Shown here in pieces: positions 16,429 to 25,841 of a stretch of DNA of 64,000 bases; the first letter of the stretch is position 1, and the number at the start of each line of letters is the position of its first letter. Under the pieces are notes generated by a model. That model was not told where the DNA came from. It did not search any database and saw nothing but the letters and a program-made list of their open reading frames with translations. This DNA is from S015-6 sp964384945 (lineage in GTDB: Bacteria > Desulfobacterota > DSWW01): NCBI GenBank assembly GCA_964384945.1, contig CAYLMK010000011.1, positions 147,049 through 211,048 on the forward strand, read 5' to 3'. The position numbers and the translations under genes were made by a program.

Positions 16429-17799
16429 ATGGAATCCCTCCTGCTCAAGGTCAGGGAACGGATCCGGGCCCTGGAGTCTTCACGACATCTCGAGTATTGG
16501 CTCCAGGATGTGGCCCTTGCAGAAGGAGAACAGGGGGGCCTGACGCTGCGGTGCCCGAACGCCTTCTCCGCGCACTGGCTTTCCGGAAGACACGGGGATG
16601 TACTGGCCGGTCTCTTCCGAGAGGAGACGGGTCGTGACCTGCGGCTCACCTTCCAGATCGACGGACACTCCCTTGCCCAAGGGGCGCTTGACCCGCCCGA
16701 GGAACCAACCTGCGCGTCGGCGGGAAAAGAAGACCCCGCCGCCCATGCTGCGCAGACAAGACCCGAGGAACCCTTCCCGGAATGGAACCCCCGGTATTCC
16801 TTCACCACCTTTGTGACCGGTCCCTCGAACGCGTTTGCCTGCTCGGCGGCAGAGGAGGTCTCGCGCCAGCTTCCCAGCCCGTACAACCCGCTGCTCATCC
16901 ACGCCTCGACGGGCCTGGGCAAGACACACCTCGGACAGGCCATTGGCCATCGCCTGTTTCAGGAAAACGGAAATCTGCGCATCCTGTGGAAGACGGCCGA
17001 GAGCTTTCTCGGCGATATGATCCGCCACATCAAGAACAACGATGTTCCCTCCTTCAAGGCAAGATACCGCGATGACTGCGATGTCCTGATCCTCGACGAC
17101 ATTCAGTTCCTGAAGGGCAAGCAGTCCCTGCAGGCCGAGCTTTGCCACACCCTGGACATCCTTCTGAACAGGCGGAAGCAAGTCGTGCTGCTGGGAAACC
17201 TTGCCGCCCGGGGAACGAACGGGCTCGACGAGAACCTGGAGTCGAGGATCTACTCCGGTTTGGCCGTGACGATCGAGCCCCCCAGATACGAGACCCGACT
17301 CGCGATTCTGCGACAGTTGGCCGATTCGTGCGGGATCCGTGCCCCCGAGGAGGCCCTTGCCGTTGTCGCCCGCTCCGTGCGGTCTCACGTTCGCGACTTG
17401 GAGGGTGCCTTCAAGCGCCTCATGGCCCTCGCGTCTCTCGCTCACGAGCCGATCGACCCGCAGACGGTCGAGCGGCACTTCGGCCATGCCGCAAATCTCC
17501 TGAAGAAGCCGGCGGACAGAGCGAAGATCCGGGACCACGTGGCAGCCTATTTCGGTCTTCAGCCCGAGCGGCTCGGCTCTCGCTCGCGCAAGAGAGAAAT
17601 CCACTACCCCCGCCAGATCGGGATGTACCTCACCCGCAAGCACACGAACGAGTCGCTCGAGGCCATCGGGCGGCTCTACAACCGAGGGCACGCGTCCGTC
17701 CTGAACGCCCTTCAGAGCCTGGAGCGGAAAATCCTCTCGAATGCCAGGATCGAGCGGGAGGTACGGTTCATCGAGGAGAAGCTGCTCGAGAGGATATAG
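16429..17799 (+). CDS. dnaA: Replication initiator DnaA (variant signature)
   Basis: 456 residues, a normal DnaA length. Domain I starts MESLLLKVRERI. The AAA+ domain has Walker A STGLGKTHL, Walker B VLILDDIQFL and the box VII Arg (SRIYSGL). The C-terminal domain has RKHTNESLEAIGRLYN. The DNA-binding signature reads RGHASV where E. coli has RDHTTV, so the Asp and the first Thr that contact the DnaA box are changed. ATG 16429 was chosen from domain I; GTG 16381 is in frame upstream. It is not next to dnaN or gyrB, so it may be a second DnaA-like protein. Confidence 0.88.
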   Translation: MESLLLKVRERIRALESSRHLEYWLQDVALAEGEQGGLTLRCPNAFSAHWLSGRHGDVLAGLFREETGRDLRLTFQIDGHSLAQGALDPPEEPTCASAGKEDPAAHAAQTRPEEPFPEWNPRYSFTTFVTGPSNAFACSAAEEVSRQLPSPYNPLLIHASTGLGKTHLGQAIGHRLFQENGNLRILWKTAESFLGDMIRHIKNNDVPSFKARYRDDCDVLILDDIQFLKGKQSLQAELCHTLDILLNRRKQVVLLGNLAARGTNGLDENLESRIYSGLAVTIEPPRYETRLAILRQLADSCGIRAPEEALAVVARSVRSHVRDLEGAFKRLMALASLAHEPIDPQTVERHFGHAANLLKKPADRAKIRDHVAAYFGLQPERLGSRSRKREIHYPRQIGMYLTRKHTNESLEAIGRLYNRGHASVLNALQSLERKILSNARIEREVRFIEEKLLERI

Positions 17800-17951
17800 A
17801 AGAACCCCGGGCTGCCAGCGATCCGGCCCCTCATCCCATACCTCCCTGGCCGCCGTTTCAAGAGGCGGGTGTTTCCCAGGCAACCGCCCATGCCGGACTT
17901 CATCCGGACCATTTCCTTTATGGCTTTTATAACGGCATCGGCGGGCGTTTC

Positions 17952-17981
17952 TTGACTCTTGGTACGCTAATGAACTATATT
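17952..17981 (+). promoter_or_regulatory. Promoter of the acyl-CoA dehydrogenase gene
   Basis: TTGACT, 18 bases, TATATT, in an AT-rich patch. It leaves a leader of about 60 bases before the AAGGAGG SD and ATG 18051. Confidence 0.6.
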
Positions 17982-18050
17982 GAATTGAACTATACTGCCC
18001 AGTACCATCAACCGTCCCAAAGCCTCGCAGGGCAAGGAGGGGAGAACAAG

Positions 18051-19895
18051 ATGGCTGAGTATCTCGTCGATCTGCGCGACATCCGTTTCGTCCTGTACGA
18101 ATACCTCGACGTCGAAAAGCTCTGCCAATACCCGAAATACGGTGAATTCAACAAAGAGGTCTTCGACATGGTGCTGGACCAGGGCCTCAAGCTGGCCCGG
18201 GAGGAGATCGCCCCGCTCAACGAGGTCGCCGACCGGCAAGGCGCCAAATTCAACAACGGCGTGGTGACCTTCCCGAAGGAGTTCCACGAGCCGTACAGAA
18301 AGTTCTGCGAAGGGGGCTGGATCGGCGTGGCGAGCGATCCGGAATGGGGCGGGCAAGGGCTGCCCAAAGCCGTCGCCATGGCGACCGGGGAGTTCTTCAC
18401 GGGCGCGTGCAGCGCCTTCATGATGACCCCGTCCCTTACGCACGGTGCGGCGCACATGTTCCAGACCTTCGCATCGGACGAACTCAAGAACCTTTACGTG
18501 GAGAAGATGTACGCGGGCCGGTGGGCCGGAACGATGTGCCTGACCGAGCCCCAGGCAGGCTCTGCGGTGGGCGACGTGAAGACCCTTGCGGTGAAGGATG
18601 GGGACGTCTACAGGATCAGCGGCACCAAGATCTTCATCTCGAGCGGCGACCACGATCTGACCGAGAACATCATCCACGCCGTTCTGGCCCGCACGCCGGA
18701 GGCGCCCGCCGGCATCAAGGGCATCAGCCTCTTTCTGGTTCCCAAGATCCGTGTCAATCCGGACGGCACGCTGGGCAAACCGAACGACGTCCGCTGCGGG
18801 AACATCGAGGAGAAGATGGGCATACACGGCTCATCGACCTGCACGTTGAATTTCGGCGACGAGGGAAACTGCATCGGGTATCTGGTCGGCGAGGAAAACA
18901 AGGGCATCGTGTACATGTTCCAGATGATGAACGGAGCGAGGATCAACGTGGGCTTGCAGGGTGCGGCCCTCGGGGCCGCTGCCTACCAGCACGCCCTGAG
19001 CTATGCCAGGGAGCGGATCCAGGGCGTGGATTTCCGGAGCATGAAGGACCCCAATGCCCCGCGCGTGGCAATCATCGAGCACCCGGACGTGCGCAGGATG
19101 CTCCTGTTCGGCAAGTCGGTCACCGAGGCTTTGCGCGCGCTGCTGATGAAGACGATGTTCTATGCCGACCTGGCCGAGGTCGTCGAGGATGAAAAGGAAC
19201 GGGAGAAATACGCGGGCTATGTGGAACTGTTCACCCCCCTGTGCAAATCCTACGCAACGGACATGGGCTTCGAGGTGTGCATCCAGTCCATGCAGGTGCT
19301 CGGAGGCTACGGCTACTGCAAGGAGTACCCGGTCGAGCAGTACGCGCGGGACGCGAAGATCACCTCCATTTACGAAGGCACGAACGGGATCCAGGCCATG
19401 GACCTGCTGGGCAGAAAGCTCGCCATGAAGGGCGGAACGCTCTATATGAACTTCATGAACGACCTGAGCGCCTTCGTGGAGGCAAACCGGTCCCACGAGA
19501 AGCTCGGCAAGTACGTGGAGAATCTCGCCGAGGCAAAGGATCTTCTGGCAGATGTCTCGAACGATTTCATGAACAAGTCGTTGAGCGGCGACCCGGGCTA
19601 CCCGGTCTCCTGCGCCATGCCCTATCTGAACATGTTCTCCGAGGTGGTCTGCGCATGGCTTCTTCTGGAACAAGCGCTCATCGCACAGAAGAGGCTCGAT
19701 GCGATCTTCGGCGAGAAGGGGGCCAAGGGTCCCGAGGCCCAGAAGGCCCTGGCCAAGGAGAACGACGAGGTGAAATTCTATGCGGGCAAGATCGACGCGA
19801 TGAAATTCTACACCACACAGATCCTGCCCAACGTCCGGGCGCGGGCTGCGAGCGCGAAGAGCGAGGACCGGACGATCCTCGAGGCTGTTCTCTAA
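18051..19895 (+). CDS. Acyl-CoA dehydrogenase, large DmdC-like type
   Basis: 614 residues, about 200 longer than classical short- or medium-chain enzymes and like the DmdC/3-methylmercaptopropionyl-CoA dehydrogenase group. FAD-binding stretches MCLTEPQAGS and ISSGDHDLTENI are clear. The C-terminal half has VLGGYGYCKEYPVEQYARDAKITSIYEGTNGIQ in two parts; the Glu of YEGTNGIQ aligns with the catalytic base of medium-chain dehydrogenase. It should oxidise an acyl-CoA with electron transfer to ETF. It is monocistronic: its own promoter, SD AAGGAGG and a strong terminator downstream. The substrate is not predictable. Confidence 0.9.
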   Translation: MAEYLVDLRDIRFVLYEYLDVEKLCQYPKYGEFNKEVFDMVLDQGLKLAREEIAPLNEVADRQGAKFNNGVVTFPKEFHEPYRKFCEGGWIGVASDPEWGGQGLPKAVAMATGEFFTGACSAFMMTPSLTHGAAHMFQTFASDELKNLYVEKMYAGRWAGTMCLTEPQAGSAVGDVKTLAVKDGDVYRISGTKIFISSGDHDLTENIIHAVLARTPEAPAGIKGISLFLVPKIRVNPDGTLGKPNDVRCGNIEEKMGIHGSSTCTLNFGDEGNCIGYLVGEENKGIVYMFQMMNGARINVGLQGAALGAAAYQHALSYARERIQGVDFRSMKDPNAPRVAIIEHPDVRRMLLFGKSVTEALRALLMKTMFYADLAEVVEDEKEREKYAGYVELFTPLCKSYATDMGFEVCIQSMQVLGGYGYCKEYPVEQYARDAKITSIYEGTNGIQAMDLLGRKLAMKGGTLYMNFMNDLSAFVEANRSHEKLGKYVENLAEAKDLLADVSNDFMNKSLSGDPGYPVSCAMPYLNMFSEVVCAWLLLEQALIAQKRLDAIFGEKGAKGPEAQKALAKENDEVKFYAGKIDAMKFYTTQILPNVRARAASAKSEDRTILEAVL

Positions 19896-19926
19896 CCGAG
19901 CCTTCGGGACGATCGAGGTACGAGCA

Positions 19927-19957
19927 GGGGTTCACGGGGGCGTGAACCCCTTTTTTT
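19927..19957 (+). terminator. Rho-independent terminator after the acyl-CoA dehydrogenase gene
   Basis: A perfect 10-bp stem GGGGTTCACG/CGTGAACCCC with a GGGG loop, followed by seven T. It separates this gene from deoB. Confidence 0.95.
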
Positions 19958-20023
19958 CGCTCCGCCGCGCGAGACCCAAGGGCAGGCCCGCCAACCCACC
20001 GCCCGGAGAGATACGGTTCGATC

Positions 20024-21205
20024 ATGGCCAGAGAGCTGCAACGCGTCTTCCTGGTCGTCCTGGACGGTGTCGGCATCGGTGCCCTCCCGGACGCAGCCGA
20101 TTACGGGGACGCGGGCGCAAACAGCCTTCTTCACTGCTCGGAGAAAGTCGACGGACTGCCCCTGCCCTGCCTGGACCGGCTCGGGTTGGGAAGGATCGCC
20201 GAGAGAAGAGGCTCGGTCCGGGACCCGCTCCCGCTCGCGCACTTCGGTGTCATGCGAGAGGCCTCTGCGGGCAAGGACACCCTGACCGGCCACTGGGAAC
20301 TCATGGGGCTGATCGTGTCTCGGCCTTTTCCGACCTTCCCGCAAGGCCTGCCGCAGGCGATCCTGGACGCCTTCGCGGAAAAGATCGGACGGGAACCTCT
20401 GGGGGGCGAGGCTGCCTCGGGGACCGAGATCATCGAAAGGCTGGGGCCCGAGCACCTGGAGACGGGAAGGCCCATCCTCTATACATCCGCAGACAGCGTG
20501 CTCCAGATCGCGGCTCACGTCGGCAGAATCCCCTTGCAGGCCCTCTACGGGATGGGCAAAACGGCGCGGCAAATCGCAGATCCTTACGGGATCGCGCGTG
20601 TGATCGCAAGGCCTTTTGACGGACCGCCGGGCAGCTTCCAGCGCACGGCGGACCGGAAGGATTTCGCCCTCCCCCCTCCGCAGCCGACCCTTCTGGACGT
20701 CCTGGAGGAGCGAAGGATTCCCGTGCTGGGGATCGGCAAGATCCACGATATCTTCTCCGGAAGAGGGATAACCGAATCCCTCCCTGCAGCGGACAACCGG
20801 GAGGGCATGAAGAGGCTGCTGGAGGCGGGCGAACGGCAGGCCGGAGGGCTGGTCTTCATCAATCTCAACGATTTCGACACCAAGCACGGCCACCGGAGAG
20901 ACGCCCGGGGTTACGCCGCCGCGCTTCGCGCGTTCGATGAGACCCTGCCTCTTTTCCTGCGAGGCATGCGGGAGGGGGACCTCCTGCTGGTGACATCGGA
21001 TCACGGGTGCGACCCGACCCACGCCGGCACGGACCACACCCGGGAGCACGTGCCCTTGCTCGCTTACAGGAAGGGAGGCGGAAACGGCTCGCCCCTCGGA
21101 ATCCGATCGAGCTTCGCAGACGTGGCGGCCACCGTTGCGGAGGCATTCTCCGTTCCCTGGGAATCCAGCGGACAGAGCTTCCTCCGATTCCTCGGACGTC
21201 GATGA
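20024..21205 (+). CDS. deoB: Phosphopentomutase DeoB
   Basis: 393 residues, typical length. Interconverts (deoxy)ribose 1- and 5-phosphate in nucleoside catabolism. The metal-binding and catalytic motifs of the alkaline-phosphatase superfamily are present: FLVVLDGVGIGALPDA near the N-terminus, GKDTLTGHWELMG, NLNDFDTKHGHRRD and TSDHGCDPTHAGTDHTREHVP. GGAGAG lies upstream of the ATG. No other nucleoside-catabolism gene is adjacent. Confidence 0.96.
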   Translation: MARELQRVFLVVLDGVGIGALPDAADYGDAGANSLLHCSEKVDGLPLPCLDRLGLGRIAERRGSVRDPLPLAHFGVMREASAGKDTLTGHWELMGLIVSRPFPTFPQGLPQAILDAFAEKIGREPLGGEAASGTEIIERLGPEHLETGRPILYTSADSVLQIAAHVGRIPLQALYGMGKTARQIADPYGIARVIARPFDGPPGSFQRTADRKDFALPPPQPTLLDVLEERRIPVLGIGKIHDIFSGRGITESLPAADNREGMKRLLEAGERQAGGLVFINLNDFDTKHGHRRDARGYAAALRAFDETLPLFLRGMREGDLLLVTSDHGCDPTHAGTDHTREHVPLLAYRKGGGNGSPLGIRSSFADVAATVAEAFSVPWESSGQSFLRFLGRR

Positions 21206-21235
21206 CCCGGGCGGGCGGCCACGCTCCGGCACCAG

Positions 21236-21264
21236 TTGACAACGAAGCTCTTTACCCTTACATT
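21236..21264 (+). promoter_or_regulatory. Promoter of ribF
   Basis: Perfect TTGACA, 17 bases, TACATT. The expected start point (near 21271) is only about 4 bases before ATG 21275, so the ribF message may be nearly leaderless. Confidence 0.6.
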
Positions 21265-21274
21265 TCATTATGTT

Positions 21275-22252
21275 ATGAAAGCATACTACCGCTTGGAAGA
21301 CTATGATGAGTCGCTCCCCTATCCTGTGGTCACCATGGGGAACTTCGACGGCATCCACCGCGGTCATCAGCGGATCTTCCGCAGCCTTCGCGAGGAGGCG
21401 CTGGCAAACCAGGGGACCGCGGTCGTCATTACCTTTTTCCCCCACCCCCTGAAGATCCTCAGACCGGACCGCGCACCCCTGCTCATCACCAGCCTCCAAG
21501 ACCGGGTGGCGTTGATCGAACGCTGCGGGATCGACCGGGTCATCTGTCTTCCCTTCACGCAGGAGTTGGCCAACTGGGACGCCGAACGATTCGTTCAAGA
21601 CATCCTGGTCCGGAAGATCGGCACGAAGGAGGTGCTCGTCGGCGAGGACTTCCGTTTCGGCAAGAACCGCCGCGGCGACCTGGCCTACCTGCAGGAACAA
21701 GGGAAGGCGTGCGGATTCAAGGTCCTGAAGATCGGGCCGGTTCGGCTCGACGGGATGGAGGTGAGCAGCACGCGGATTCGTCAGTGCATTCAGAAGGGCC
21801 GCGTTCGGGAGTCGGCCGACATGCTGGGCCGTCCTTACGCCATCTGCGGCACCGTCGTGGCGGGCGACAAGAGGGGAAGGACCCTCGGATTCCCGACCGC
21901 CAACCTGTCGACCGATGCGGAACTTCTGCCTCCGAACGGTGTTTACGCCGTTCGGGTGATTCTCGGGGACGATCGGTGGAACGGCGTGGCCAGCCTGGGG
22001 GTCAAGCCCACCTTTTCCGGAAGTCAGTATTCCATCGAGGCCCACATCTTCGATTTCGACCGGGACATCTACGGGCGATCCGTCCGGGTCGAATTCGTGG
22101 AGTGGATTCGAGAGCAAACATCCTTCCCGAGCGCCCAGGCCCTCGCGGCACAGATTGATCGGGATGCACAAGAGGCGCGTCGAATCCTCGAACAGGGCTC
22201 CCCGGAGTCCTCCAACCGGCCCGATGACCAGAAGACCGGAATCCTCTGCTGA
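21275..22252 (+). CDS. ribF: Bifunctional riboflavin kinase/FAD synthetase RibF
   Basis: 325 residues. The N-terminal FAD synthetase (nucleotidyltransferase) domain has VTMGNFDGIHRGHQ and VSSTRIRQCI. The C-terminal flavokinase domain has GRTLGFPTANL and GVYAVRV. It makes FMN and FAD from riboflavin. ATG 21275 was chosen by family alignment; no SD precedes it. A TTG at 21236 is in frame but coincides with the -35 element. It is followed after 67 bases by the pseudouridine synthase gene. Confidence 0.93.
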   Translation: MKAYYRLEDYDESLPYPVVTMGNFDGIHRGHQRIFRSLREEALANQGTAVVITFFPHPLKILRPDRAPLLITSLQDRVALIERCGIDRVICLPFTQELANWDAERFVQDILVRKIGTKEVLVGEDFRFGKNRRGDLAYLQEQGKACGFKVLKIGPVRLDGMEVSSTRIRQCIQKGRVRESADMLGRPYAICGTVVAGDKRGRTLGFPTANLSTDAELLPPNGVYAVRVILGDDRWNGVASLGVKPTFSGSQYSIEAHIFDFDRDIYGRSVRVEFVEWIREQTSFPSAQALAAQIDRDAQEARRILEQGSPESSNRPDDQKTGILC

Positions 22253-22319
22253 CGCGAACAAGGGTCTCTTTCCTCGCAAGACCCCGGAAAGATCCGCAAA
22301 GCCGGGCGCCGAAGAACCC

Positions 22320-23297
22320 ATGACCACGAAAACGGTCTTCGATTGGGTGGTGCAGGAATCGGAGCATGGAACGCGCCTGGACCTGTTCCTGCTGGCGACG
22401 CAGAAGTTCGCCTCGCGCCATCAGGTCCAGAGAATGATCGAGAAGGGGCGGGTCCGGGTGGACGGCGCCCCTGCGAAGGCATCCTGCCGGCTCAAGCCCC
22501 TGCAGACTGTGCACGTCGAGGTCCTTCCGCCGGAACCCATGCAGACGGCCCCCGAGCCCATCCCTCTCGACGTCCTGTACGAAGACGAGGACCTGCTGGT
22601 TGTGAACAAGCCGGCCGGCATGGTCGTTCACCCGGCCGCAGGCCACACGCGGAACACTCTGGTCAACGCCTTGCTCTTCCGATGCCGGGACCTCTCGGGG
22701 ATCGGGGGCACGCTTCGGCCCGGCATCGTCCACCGGTTGGATAAGCAGACCTCTGGGCTTCTGGTGGTCGCCAAGGCGGACGAAGCCCACCTGGCCCTCT
22801 CGAAGCAGTTCAAAGATCATTCCGTCTCCCGGGAGTACGTCGGCCTTGTTCACGGCAGGCTTTCGGAAGAAATGGGTTGCGTGGACGAGCCGATTGGAAG
22901 GCATCTGGCGGATCGCAAGAGAATGTCCGGCCGTACGCGTCGAGGTAGGCACGCGGTCACGCACTGGCGCGTGGAGCAACGTTTCGACCAGTTCACCCTC
23001 CTGCGATTCTCCCTGGAAACAGGAAGAACGCACCAGATACGAGTCCACATGTCCGAGCTCGGGCACCCGATCGTGGGGGATCTGCTCTACGGCAACAGAC
23101 GGGCGCGGCTCAAGCCCGGGGCTCCGGCAGCCCAACCGGTTCTGCAGGCCCTGAAACGCATGGACCGCTTCTTTCTGCACGCCCGGCGTCTCGGCTTCGA
23201 GCATCCGCGCAACGGGGCCTTCCTCGAATTCGTCTGCCCGTTGCCGGACGAACTCGAGGAGATTCTTCGCCCGCTCAGGCCGGAGTCGGGCCCATGA
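22320..23297 (+). CDS. RluD-family 23S rRNA pseudouridine synthase
   Basis: 325 residues. An N-terminal S4 domain (about 10-70; SRHQVQRMIEKGRVRVDG) is followed by the RsuA/RluA catalytic domain. The catalytic Asp lies in IVHRLDKQTSGLL, and LETGRTHQIRVHMSELGHPI is conserved. It should convert uridines in 23S rRNA; RluD is the closest model, but the target sites are not proven. Its stop overlaps the next start (ATGA). Confidence 0.92.
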   Translation: MTTKTVFDWVVQESEHGTRLDLFLLATQKFASRHQVQRMIEKGRVRVDGAPAKASCRLKPLQTVHVEVLPPEPMQTAPEPIPLDVLYEDEDLLVVNKPAGMVVHPAAGHTRNTLVNALLFRCRDLSGIGGTLRPGIVHRLDKQTSGLLVVAKADEAHLALSKQFKDHSVSREYVGLVHGRLSEEMGCVDEPIGRHLADRKRMSGRTRRGRHAVTHWRVEQRFDQFTLLRFSLETGRTHQIRVHMSELGHPIVGDLLYGNRRARLKPGAPAAQPVLQALKRMDRFFLHARRLGFEHPRNGAFLEFVCPLPDELEEILRPLRPESGP

Positions 23298-24094
23298 GGA
23301 GGAGGAATGCGGACGGCGTCCCGTACTTCTCTCTGGCGGCGTGGGATGCTTCCTCCGTGATCGCACACGGGTTTTTCACGCGGATCGGCGGCGTCAGTCC
23401 GCCTCCGTTCGCCTCTTTGAACGGCGGGCGGCGCGGCGGCGACAGCCCGGACCACGTGCGTGAGAACAGGAAGCGCGCCGCCTCGGCCTTGTCCATCTCC
23501 GCCGAGCAGATTATCTGGCCCTCCCAGGTCCATGGAGACCGTCTCTGGCTGGTCTCCGAATACCGGCCCCGGGTCTTCGGGTCCGAGGATCCCCCGGAGG
23601 CGGACGGGCTTTTCACGCAGGACAGAGGGGTCTTCCTCGGCATTCTGACCGCCGATTGCGTCCCTATCTTCTTGTACGACCCGAGGCGTCCGGCAGTGGG
23701 GATTGTGCACGCGGGATGGCGGGGCACGGAAAAAGGGATTGCCGGAAAGGCCGTTCGGAAGATGCGCGAGGCCTTCGGATCCAGGCCGCCCGAACTCCTC
23801 GCCGCTCTGGGGCCCGCCGTCGGCCCGTGCTGTTATGTCGTGGGCGAGGAGGTGGCCCGCGCTTTTGTGGAAAGGGATCCACAAACCGGACCGTTTCTTC
23901 ATCCGCAAGGGCCGCGTCAATGGAAATTGAATCTGGCAGGCATCAATCGGCATCAGTTAGTGAGCGAGGGTGTAGCACACAGGAACATCACCGTGCTGTC
24001 CCTGTGCACGTGTTGCCGGACGGATCTGTTCTTCTCGGTGCGGGCCGAAGGAGAGCCGACGGGGAGACAGATGGCCGTCGTCGGTCTTCGGTAG
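23294..24094 (+). CDS. pgeF: YfiH/LACC1-family purine nucleoside phosphorylase-type protein
   Basis: 266 residues of the former polyphenol oxidase (laccase-like) family. The zinc-site motifs are visible: TRIGGVS with SLN, ILTADCVPIFL, GIVHAGWRGTEKGI and a C-terminal CTCCR. Family members act as purine nucleoside phosphorylase/adenosine deaminase or edit peptidoglycan precursors (PgeF). It is translationally coupled to the rluD-like gene by a 4-base overlap, a common pairing in bacteria. Confidence 0.9.
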   Translation: MRRRNADGVPYFSLAAWDASSVIAHGFFTRIGGVSPPPFASLNGGRRGGDSPDHVRENRKRAASALSISAEQIIWPSQVHGDRLWLVSEYRPRVFGSEDPPEADGLFTQDRGVFLGILTADCVPIFLYDPRRPAVGIVHAGWRGTEKGIAGKAVRKMREAFGSRPPELLAALGPAVGPCCYVVGEEVARAFVERDPQTGPFLHPQGPRQWKLNLAGINRHQLVSEGVAHRNITVLSLCTCCRTDLFFSVRAEGEPTGRQMAVVGLR

Positions 24095-24560
24095 AATCCG
24101 GGAACGAATCGGGGTCGTTAAAGATTTTACCGAATGGATCCGAAAAGAGAACGGGCAGAAAGAAAAGTGCTTGACAGAGCGGCTCCCTTTGTCTATAGTT
24201 GTCTCGCTGCATAACAAGCTCTGTCCCTCTCACTTTTCACACTTCCAAAAAGGTTTCTCGGCAGACCCTCAAGCTTCCATTCATCTTGGACAAGCGGACG
24301 ACGGTTTCTTGGGGGATTCATTTGCAGGAGCGGTAAGTGAGGGGGCCCCTTTCTCTTTAAGCGATTGCAGGTATTGAACTCGTTCGCAAGCAACGAAATG
24401 CCTTTCCAGTCCCCGTGGCAAACCCAAACCCTGATGCGGTGATCGACGCTGCCGGCGGAACGTTGACTCGGCCTGTTCCAAGGACCCGGCCCCGCAGGCA
24501 CCCCAACCACACGGCAGCACCCGGGATCCCCAGCCGAACCAAAGAGGAGCGTTTCAGACG
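24095..24560 (+). promoter_or_regulatory. Long leader of rho
   Basis: 466 bases without a gene. It contains a strong promoter and then a leader of about 355 bases. The last ~110 bases before rho are rich in C and A with few stable hairpins (for example CCCCAACCACACGGCAGCAC), as expected for a Rho-loading (rut) site. Autoregulation of rho by early termination in its leader is known in E. coli; I infer the same here. Confidence 0.5.
24171..24199 (+). promoter_or_regulatory. Promoter of rho
   Basis: Perfect TTGACA, 17 bases, TATAGT. One of the best sigma-70 matches in the window; start point near 24206. Confidence 0.85.
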
Positions 24561-25841
24561 ATGGCAAAGGAAAAGAACGACAACTACATGAACCTGAAGG
24601 AACTCAAACAGAAGAAGATCAGCGAACTGGCAAACTTCGCGAAGGCGCTGAATATCGAAGGCGCCGCGAGCATGCGAAAGCAGGACCTCATCTTCTCGAT
24701 CCTGCAGGCCCAGACCGAAAAAAACGGCCTGATTTACGGCTCGGGCGTACTGGAGTGCCTCTCCGACGGCTTCGGGTTCCTCCGGGCGCCTGACTACAAC
24801 TACCTTCCCGGTCCTGACGACATCTACGTTTCGCCCTCGCAGATCCGGCGGTTCAACTTGAAGACGGGATGCACCGTCTCCGGGCAGATTCGCCCGCCCA
24901 AGGACTCGGAGCGGTATTACGCTCTCCTGAAGGTGGAGGCGGTCAATCACGAGGACCCGGAACTGGCCAGGGAGAAGATCCTGTTCGACAACCTGACCCC
25001 CCTGTATCCTGAGCAGAAACTGAATCTGGAATACGACCCGGAGAACTACTCCACCCGGATCATGGACCTGCTGGTTCCGATCGGAAAGGGACAGCGGGGC
25101 CTGATCGTCTCCCCCCCGCGGTCCGGCAAGACCATGCTGCTCCAGGCCATCGCCAACGCGATCACGTCCAACAACAAGGAGTGCGACCTCATCGTGCTTC
25201 TGATCGACGAACGCCCCGAAGAGGTGACGGACATGGAGCGCTCCGTGAAGGGAGAGGTGATCAGCTCTACCTTCGACGAGCCGGCGCAAAGGCACATCCA
25301 GGTCGCCGAGATGGTCCTGGAGAAGGCGAAACGCCTGGTGGAATACAAGAGGGACGTCGTCATTTTGCTCGACAGCATTACCCGGTTGGCCAGGGCCTAC
25401 AACACCGTCGTGCCCCCCAGCGGCAAGATCCTTTCCGGAGGGGTCGACTCGAACGCTCTGCATCGGCCCAAACGATTCTTCGGGGCCGCCAGAAACCTCG
25501 AAGAGGGGGGCAGCCTGACCATCATCGGGACCGCCCTGGTCGATACGGGGAGCCGGATGGACGAGGTGATTTTCGAGGAGTTCAAGGGAACGGGCAACAT
25601 GGAAATCGTCTTGGACCGCCGCCTGGCCGACCGACGGATCTTCCCCGCCATCGATCTGAACCGCTCCGGAACGCGCAAGGAAGAACTCCTTATCAACAAG
25701 GAAGACCTGAATCGCATCTGGATTTTGAGGAAGGTGCTCCAGCCTCTGAACCCGATCGAGGCAATGGAGTTCCTCCTGGACAAGGTCCAGAAGACCCGAA
25801 GCAACCGCGAGTTTCTGGACGCCATGAGCGGCTCGGACTAG
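24561..25841 (+). CDS. rho: Transcription termination factor Rho
   Basis: 426 residues, normal length with no large insertion. Order: N-terminal helix bundle (MNLKELKQKKISELANFAK), cold-shock RNA-binding domain (SGVLECLSDGFGFLR), then the RecA-like ATPase with P-loop PPRSGKTMLLQAI, Walker B VVILLDSITRLARA and the Q-loop region with SGGVDSNALHRPKRFFGAARN. It is a hexameric helicase that ends untranslated transcripts. It has its own strong promoter and a long leader. Confidence 0.98.
   Translation: MAKEKNDNYMNLKELKQKKISELANFAKALNIEGAASMRKQDLIFSILQAQTEKNGLIYGSGVLECLSDGFGFLRAPDYNYLPGPDDIYVSPSQIRRFNLKTGCTVSGQIRPPKDSERYYALLKVEAVNHEDPELAREKILFDNLTPLYPEQKLNLEYDPENYSTRIMDLLVPIGKGQRGLIVSPPRSGKTMLLQAIANAITSNNKECDLIVLLIDERPEEVTDMERSVKGEVISSTFDEPAQRHIQVAEMVLEKAKRLVEYKRDVVILLDSITRLARAYNTVVPPSGKILSGGVDSNALHRPKRFFGAARNLEEGGSLTIIGTALVDTGSRMDEVIFEEFKGTGNMEIVLDRRLADRRIFPAIDLNRSGTRKEELLINKEDLNRIWILRKVLQPLNPIEAMEFLLDKVQKTRSNREFLDAMSGSD

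Noticed and set aside
21206..21274. FMN riboswitch before ribF
   Set aside because: The gap is too short and has none of the conserved RFN blocks.
24286..24305. GG-N10-GC pattern with TTGCA in the rho leader
   Set aside because: The -24 side is GGGGGA and matches the consensus only at the GG, and a much better sigma-70 promoter lies upstream.
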